DNA from: JADFSZ01 sp022560555 [NCBI: PVC group bacterium]
GTDB taxonomy: Bacteria; GCA-001730085; JADFSZ01
Direction of reading: 5' to 3'
Length of the DNA stretch: 9,111 nt
NCBI GenBank assembly: GCA_022560555.1
Contig: JADFSZ010000060.1
Location: forward strand, 1-9,111
Shown here piece by piece: positions 7,524 through 9,111 of the stretch. Position 1 is the first letter of the stretch, and each line of letters starts with the position of its first letter. The notes under the pieces were generated by a model, which did no database searches, was not told the origin of the DNA, and was given only the letters and a program-made list of their open reading frames with translations. The translations under genes and the position numbers were made by a program.

Positions 7524-7810
7524 TGAAACGCAGACAATGGACCAGAAAACAAAAGTTTCAAATCGTTCTTGAGGGTCTCTCTTGCTAAATTGATGTCAGT
7601 AAACTCTGCCAAAAATATCAGATATCTCAAACACAATATTACAAATGGCGAGATCAGTTCCTGCAAACCTGCCATCAAGCCTTTGACGTCAAAAAACAAT
7701 CACAAAAAGAGCAACATTTGGAAACTAAGGTCAAACAACTTAAAAACATCATTGGTGATCTCACTATTGAGTTAAAAACGAGTACGAGTTATGCAACGCC
7801 AACGTTCTGA
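7523..7810 (+). pseudogene. IS3-family orfA (helix-turn-helix transposase subunit) with premature stop
   Basis: OrfA is the DNA-binding regulatory subunit of IS3 transposases. Reading starts MKRRQWTRKQKFQIVLEGLS, typical of this family, but codon 22 (7586-7588) is TAA. The same frame then continues open with the expected homology (IDVSKLCQKYQISQTQYYKW), through a helix-turn-helix and a Gln/Lys/Leu-rich helical segment, to a TGA at 7808-7810. A single C-to-T change (CAA to TAA) explains the break. Read through, it would be 95 residues, normal for orfA. The start is set by AAAGGAG eight bases upstream. The 3' end overlaps orfB by 20 bp. Confidence 0.8.
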
Positions 7811-8573
7811 AGCAACCAGGCAGCGTGACTTAGGGCTCCTTGCTATGATTCAACCCATCAAGGATGATCACCCCCTTTGGGGCTACCGCCGTACCTGGGC
7901 TTATCTGAAATATCGCCTAGGTTACCCTACCGGTAAAAATCGTATCCATCGTGTCATGAAAGAAAACAACCTTCTCGTGACTAAACGACAGCGGATACGT
8001 GCTCGTCGCGGTCCGTTCCGCTCTAAACCTAGAGCCTACCGCCCTAATCATTACTGGGGCATCGATATGACAAAAATCAAAATGTACCCCTGGGGCTGGC
8101 TCTATCTGTGTATTGTCCTAGATTGGTGCACCAAAGAAATCGTTGGTTATTCTCTGAACATCCAATCCAAAACAGATGATTGGCTTTTAGCTCTCGAAAA
8201 TGCTGTTAACAAGCGTTTCCCTCGCGGCATCCGAGACTCTATCAAAGATCAATCGCTCTTTCTCATCTCTGACAACGGTTGTCAGCCAACCAGTCAGAGA
8301 TTTATGATGAACTGTTCCCTTGTTGGTATCAAACAAATCTTTACAACCTGGTGTAACCCCAAAGGCAATTCCGATACAGAACGTGTCATGCGAACCATCA
8401 AAGAAGACTTAGTCTGGACTTATGACTGGGATAATCCCTTTGCCTTCTCTGATGCTCTGAGCAAATGGATCAATGCATACAACAGTTATTATCCCCACCA
8501 ATCCTTGAACAATATGACGCCAAAACAATATTATGAAACTTTTAGCCAAAAACCAGTGCCAGTTCTAACTTAA
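7791..8573 (+). CDS. IS3-family orfB, DDE transposase catalytic subunit
   Basis: The 260-residue protein has an N-terminal HTH_21-like part (DDHPLWGYRRTWAYLKYR) and an rve integrase core. The catalytic triad is complete: D92 in GIDMTK, D161 in SDNGCQPTS and E197 in GNSDTERVMRTIKED. There are 35 residues between the last two, the IS3 spacing, followed by YNSYYPHQSLNNMTPKQYY. The frame is intact and the stop at 8571-8573 lies inside the right inverted repeat. orfB is in the +1 frame relative to orfA, so an ordinary -1 frameshift would not make the fused OrfAB. The ATG at 7791 within the orfA overlap may be used alone, or an indel may have shifted the frame. Confidence 0.9.
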   Translation: MQRQRSEATRQRDLGLLAMIQPIKDDHPLWGYRRTWAYLKYRLGYPTGKNRIHRVMKENNLLVTKRQRIRARRGPFRSKPRAYRPNHYWGIDMTKIKMYPWGWLYLCIVLDWCTKEIVGYSLNIQSKTDDWLLALENAVNKRFPRGIRDSIKDQSLFLISDNGCQPTSQRFMMNCSLVGIKQIFTTWCNPKGNSDTERVMRTIKEDLVWTYDWDNPFAFSDALSKWINAYNSYYPHQSLNNMTPKQYYETFSQKPVPVLT

Positions 8574-8597
8574 AAAACCCTTGCTTAACCGGGGGCA
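8556..8597 (-). repeat. Right terminal inverted repeat of IS-A
   Basis: This is the partner of 7457-7500; its reverse complement starts TGCCCCCGGTTAAGCAAGGG. It contains the orfB stop codon and ends in CA at 8596-8597, followed directly by the truncated orfA of IS-B. Confidence 0.85.
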
Positions 8598-8739
8598 TTA
8601 CACTGCTTCGCCTTCCTTCAAAACCCTGATAGTTTGCTCCTCTGTATGCCTCTTTCTACCCATTCTGGACCTCCTCTTGACCGCTTTTACCATCTTTACG
8701 TTATACTTTCAACTGATCCAGTTTGCGGGGGGAAGGTCA
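8598..8739 (-). mobile_element. 5' remnant of a second IS3-family element (IS-B)
   Basis: Read on the minus strand, the segment begins at 8739 with TGACCTTCCCCCCGCAAACT, an IS3-type terminus starting in TG and rich in C. It continues through a leader with AGGAGGT into the start of an orfA. It stops where IS-A begins. The rest of IS-B is not found on the other side of IS-A: 7338-7456 has no orfA continuation in any minus-strand frame. The 5' boundary at 8739 is inferred from the TG and C-rich pattern, because no second end exists here to pair with it. Confidence 0.7.
8601..8663 (-). pseudogene. Truncated IS3-family orfA of IS-B (first 21 residues)
   Basis: The reading MGRKRHTEEQTIRVLKEGEA is the start of an IS3-family orfA of the IS407-like type, whose members typically begin xKRxTEEQIIRxLKEAEAG. 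The start is firm: AGGAGGT (8675-8669) lies five bases before the ATG. After V21 the frame meets TAA at 8600-8598, right at the IS-A junction, so the helix-turn-helix is lost. It differs from the orfA of IS-A, so the two elements are distinct IS3 members. Confidence 0.75.
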
Positions 8740-8775
8740 AAAAATATCAATGGCTTCCCAGCCCTGAAATAAAAG

Positions 8776-8796
8776 TGGTGGGGAGATCAGGATTCG
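8776..8796 (-). other. Sequence with the geometry of a tRNA 3' end (no complete tRNA)
   Basis: On the minus strand, CGAATCCTGATCTCCCC followed by ACCA reads as the last five bases of a T-loop (CGAAT), a 5-base T-stem arm (CCTGA), a 7-base acceptor arm (TCTCCCC), discriminator A and CCA. The match ends inside the T-loop: the next bases give AC instead of TT, and no TCAGG arm follows, so this is not a functional tRNA. Such 3' ends often mark integrase attachment sites, but at 21 bases chance similarity cannot be excluded. Confidence 0.3.
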
Positions 8797-8868
8797 GTCA
8801 CTCTCGCTCGATTGCATCTCGCTCCAGCAGGCTCCTTCATCCCGAATATGGAACCCAATAAGCCCGTG

Positions 8869-8907
8869 CATGGTTTTCGAGGCCCGTAAGGGCATCGGAA
8901 AACCATG
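8869..8907. repeat. Hairpin of repeat unit 1
   Basis: CATGGTTTTCGAGGCCC (8869-8885) pairs with GGGCATCGGAAAACCATG (8890-8907) around a GTAA loop, with one bulged base on the right arm and one mismatch. A further GTG/CAC pairing outside it adds a second bulged base. No U-run follows, so it is not a standard terminator. Confidence 0.7.
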
Positions 8908-8977
8908 CCACTCGTTTGCTTTATCCTCGCTCTTCGCTCGGTTCAACCTGAGTCTGGAACCCGAAAAGCTCGTGTCA

Positions 8978-9008
8978 GATTTTTGAAGAGCTTTGCTCTT
9001 CGAAAATC
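8978..9008. repeat. Hairpin of repeat unit 2
   Basis: GATTTTTGAAGAGC (8978-8991) pairs with GCTCTTCGAAAATC (8995-9008) around a TTT loop, with a single T-G wobble in 14 pairs. Its position in unit 2 matches that of the first hairpin in unit 1, yet the stem is different. No U-run follows. Confidence 0.75.
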
Positions 9009-9111
9009 CAGGCCGCTCTCTCGGGTCCGTCGCTCCGAAACTTCGGAGTTCCTCCCCTATGTAGGCCAAAAATCTTTCTATAGCATTAACAACTCAAAAA
9101 ATGGGGAGACC

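Larger units (their letters stand above)
7457..8597 (+). mobile_element. IS3-family insertion sequence (IS-A), about 1141 bp, probably unable to move unaided
   Basis: The element runs from TG to CA, as IS3-family ends do. It is bounded by imperfect terminal inverted repeats of 44 and 42 bp and holds the usual orfA and orfB pair. orfB is complete with a DD(35)E active site, but orfA has a stop codon at its codon 22. The bases outside each end (TAT on the left, TTA on the right) do not form a target duplication. The right flank is a piece of another IS and the left flank is not, so the insertion site has been rearranged since insertion. I do not assign a subgroup. Confidence 0.87.
8797..9060. 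repeat. Non-coding array of imperfect repeats about 106 bp apart, each with a hairpin
   Basis: Two full units and a diverged third are visible: about 8797-8905, 8906-9012 and 9013-9060. Aligned, units 1 and 2 share CACTC, CTCGCTC and a block from TTCA to CGTG (8836-8868 and 8942-8974, offset 106) that includes GGAACCC-A-AAGC-CGTG. Each shared block runs straight into a long hairpin whose stem sequence differs between units. Unit 3 keeps CGCTC and TTC motifs and a small hairpin, CTCCGA-AACT-TCGGAG (9033-9048). A spacing of 106 is not a multiple of three, so the repeats are not read in one frame and do not look protein-coding. I know no named family for them. The remainder, 9061-9111, is AT-rich with no gene seen. 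Confidence 0.65.

Noticed and set aside
8581-8861. Two short plus-strand open frames downstream of IS-A
   Set aside because: They run antisense through the IS-B remnant and into the repeat array, overlap each other, and have no ribosome site or family resemblance.
8797-9060. CRISPR array or classical integron attC sites
   Set aside because: The units are imperfect, about 106 bp apart and hairpin-bearing, without identical short repeats and spacers. I also see no GTTRRRY core sites or cassette genes between the hairpins.
8737-9069. 110-codon open frame on the minus strand (TTG start at 9069) across the repeat array
   Set aside because: It spans repeats offset by 106 bp, so homologous units fall in different frames and no protein repeat results. 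It has no Shine-Dalgarno, begins at TTG, and its TGA is formed by the first bases of IS-B.

Overview
This is a bacterial window with moderate base composition and strong AGGAGG-type ribosome sites. A lipoprotein-anchored thioredoxin, a MetX/MetW pair and a PilB/GspE-type N-terminal domain suggest a diderm (Gram-negative-type) lineage. The phylum cannot be fixed from the sequence. An uncultured candidate phylum such as Omnitrophota is possible, but that is only an impression.

Positions 1-6865 are an ordinary, tightly packed plus-strand metabolic block. It holds the 3' end of ribulose-phosphate 3-epimerase (rpe), an unknown four-helix membrane protein, a SO_0444/ArsP-type metal permease, metX and metW. 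A 189-bp gap with a good sigma-70-like promoter follows, then cysK, metY and a TlpA-like thioredoxin lipoprotein, closed by a perfect 13-bp bidirectional terminator. MetX acylates homoserine, MetW probably supports MetX, CysK makes cysteine from O-acetylserine and sulfide, and MetY makes homocysteine from O-acetylhomoserine and sulfide. The block is therefore a sulfide-assimilation and methionine-precursor cluster, with membrane or redox genes coupled to both ends.

Positions 6900-7419 hold a convergent minus-strand gene with its own promoter. It encodes a small stand-alone protein of the MshEN (c-di-GMP-binding) / T2SSE_N type, without the ATPase that this domain normally precedes.

Positions 7457-9111 are accessory DNA. 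An IS3-family element (IS-A, 7457-8597) has long imperfect terminal inverted repeats. Its orfA is broken by a stop codon, its orfB is intact with a complete DDE triad, and a 12-bp hairpin covers the orfA ribosome site. Its right end abuts the first 142 bp of a second, different IS3-family element (IS-B) on the minus strand. The rest of IS-B is not on the other side, so a rearrangement has occurred. Beyond that lies a non-coding array of imperfect repeats about 106 bp apart. They carry hairpins whose stems differ between units while the flanking sequence is conserved, and the array is preceded by a sequence with the geometry of a tRNA 3' end. This array is the least explained part of the window.
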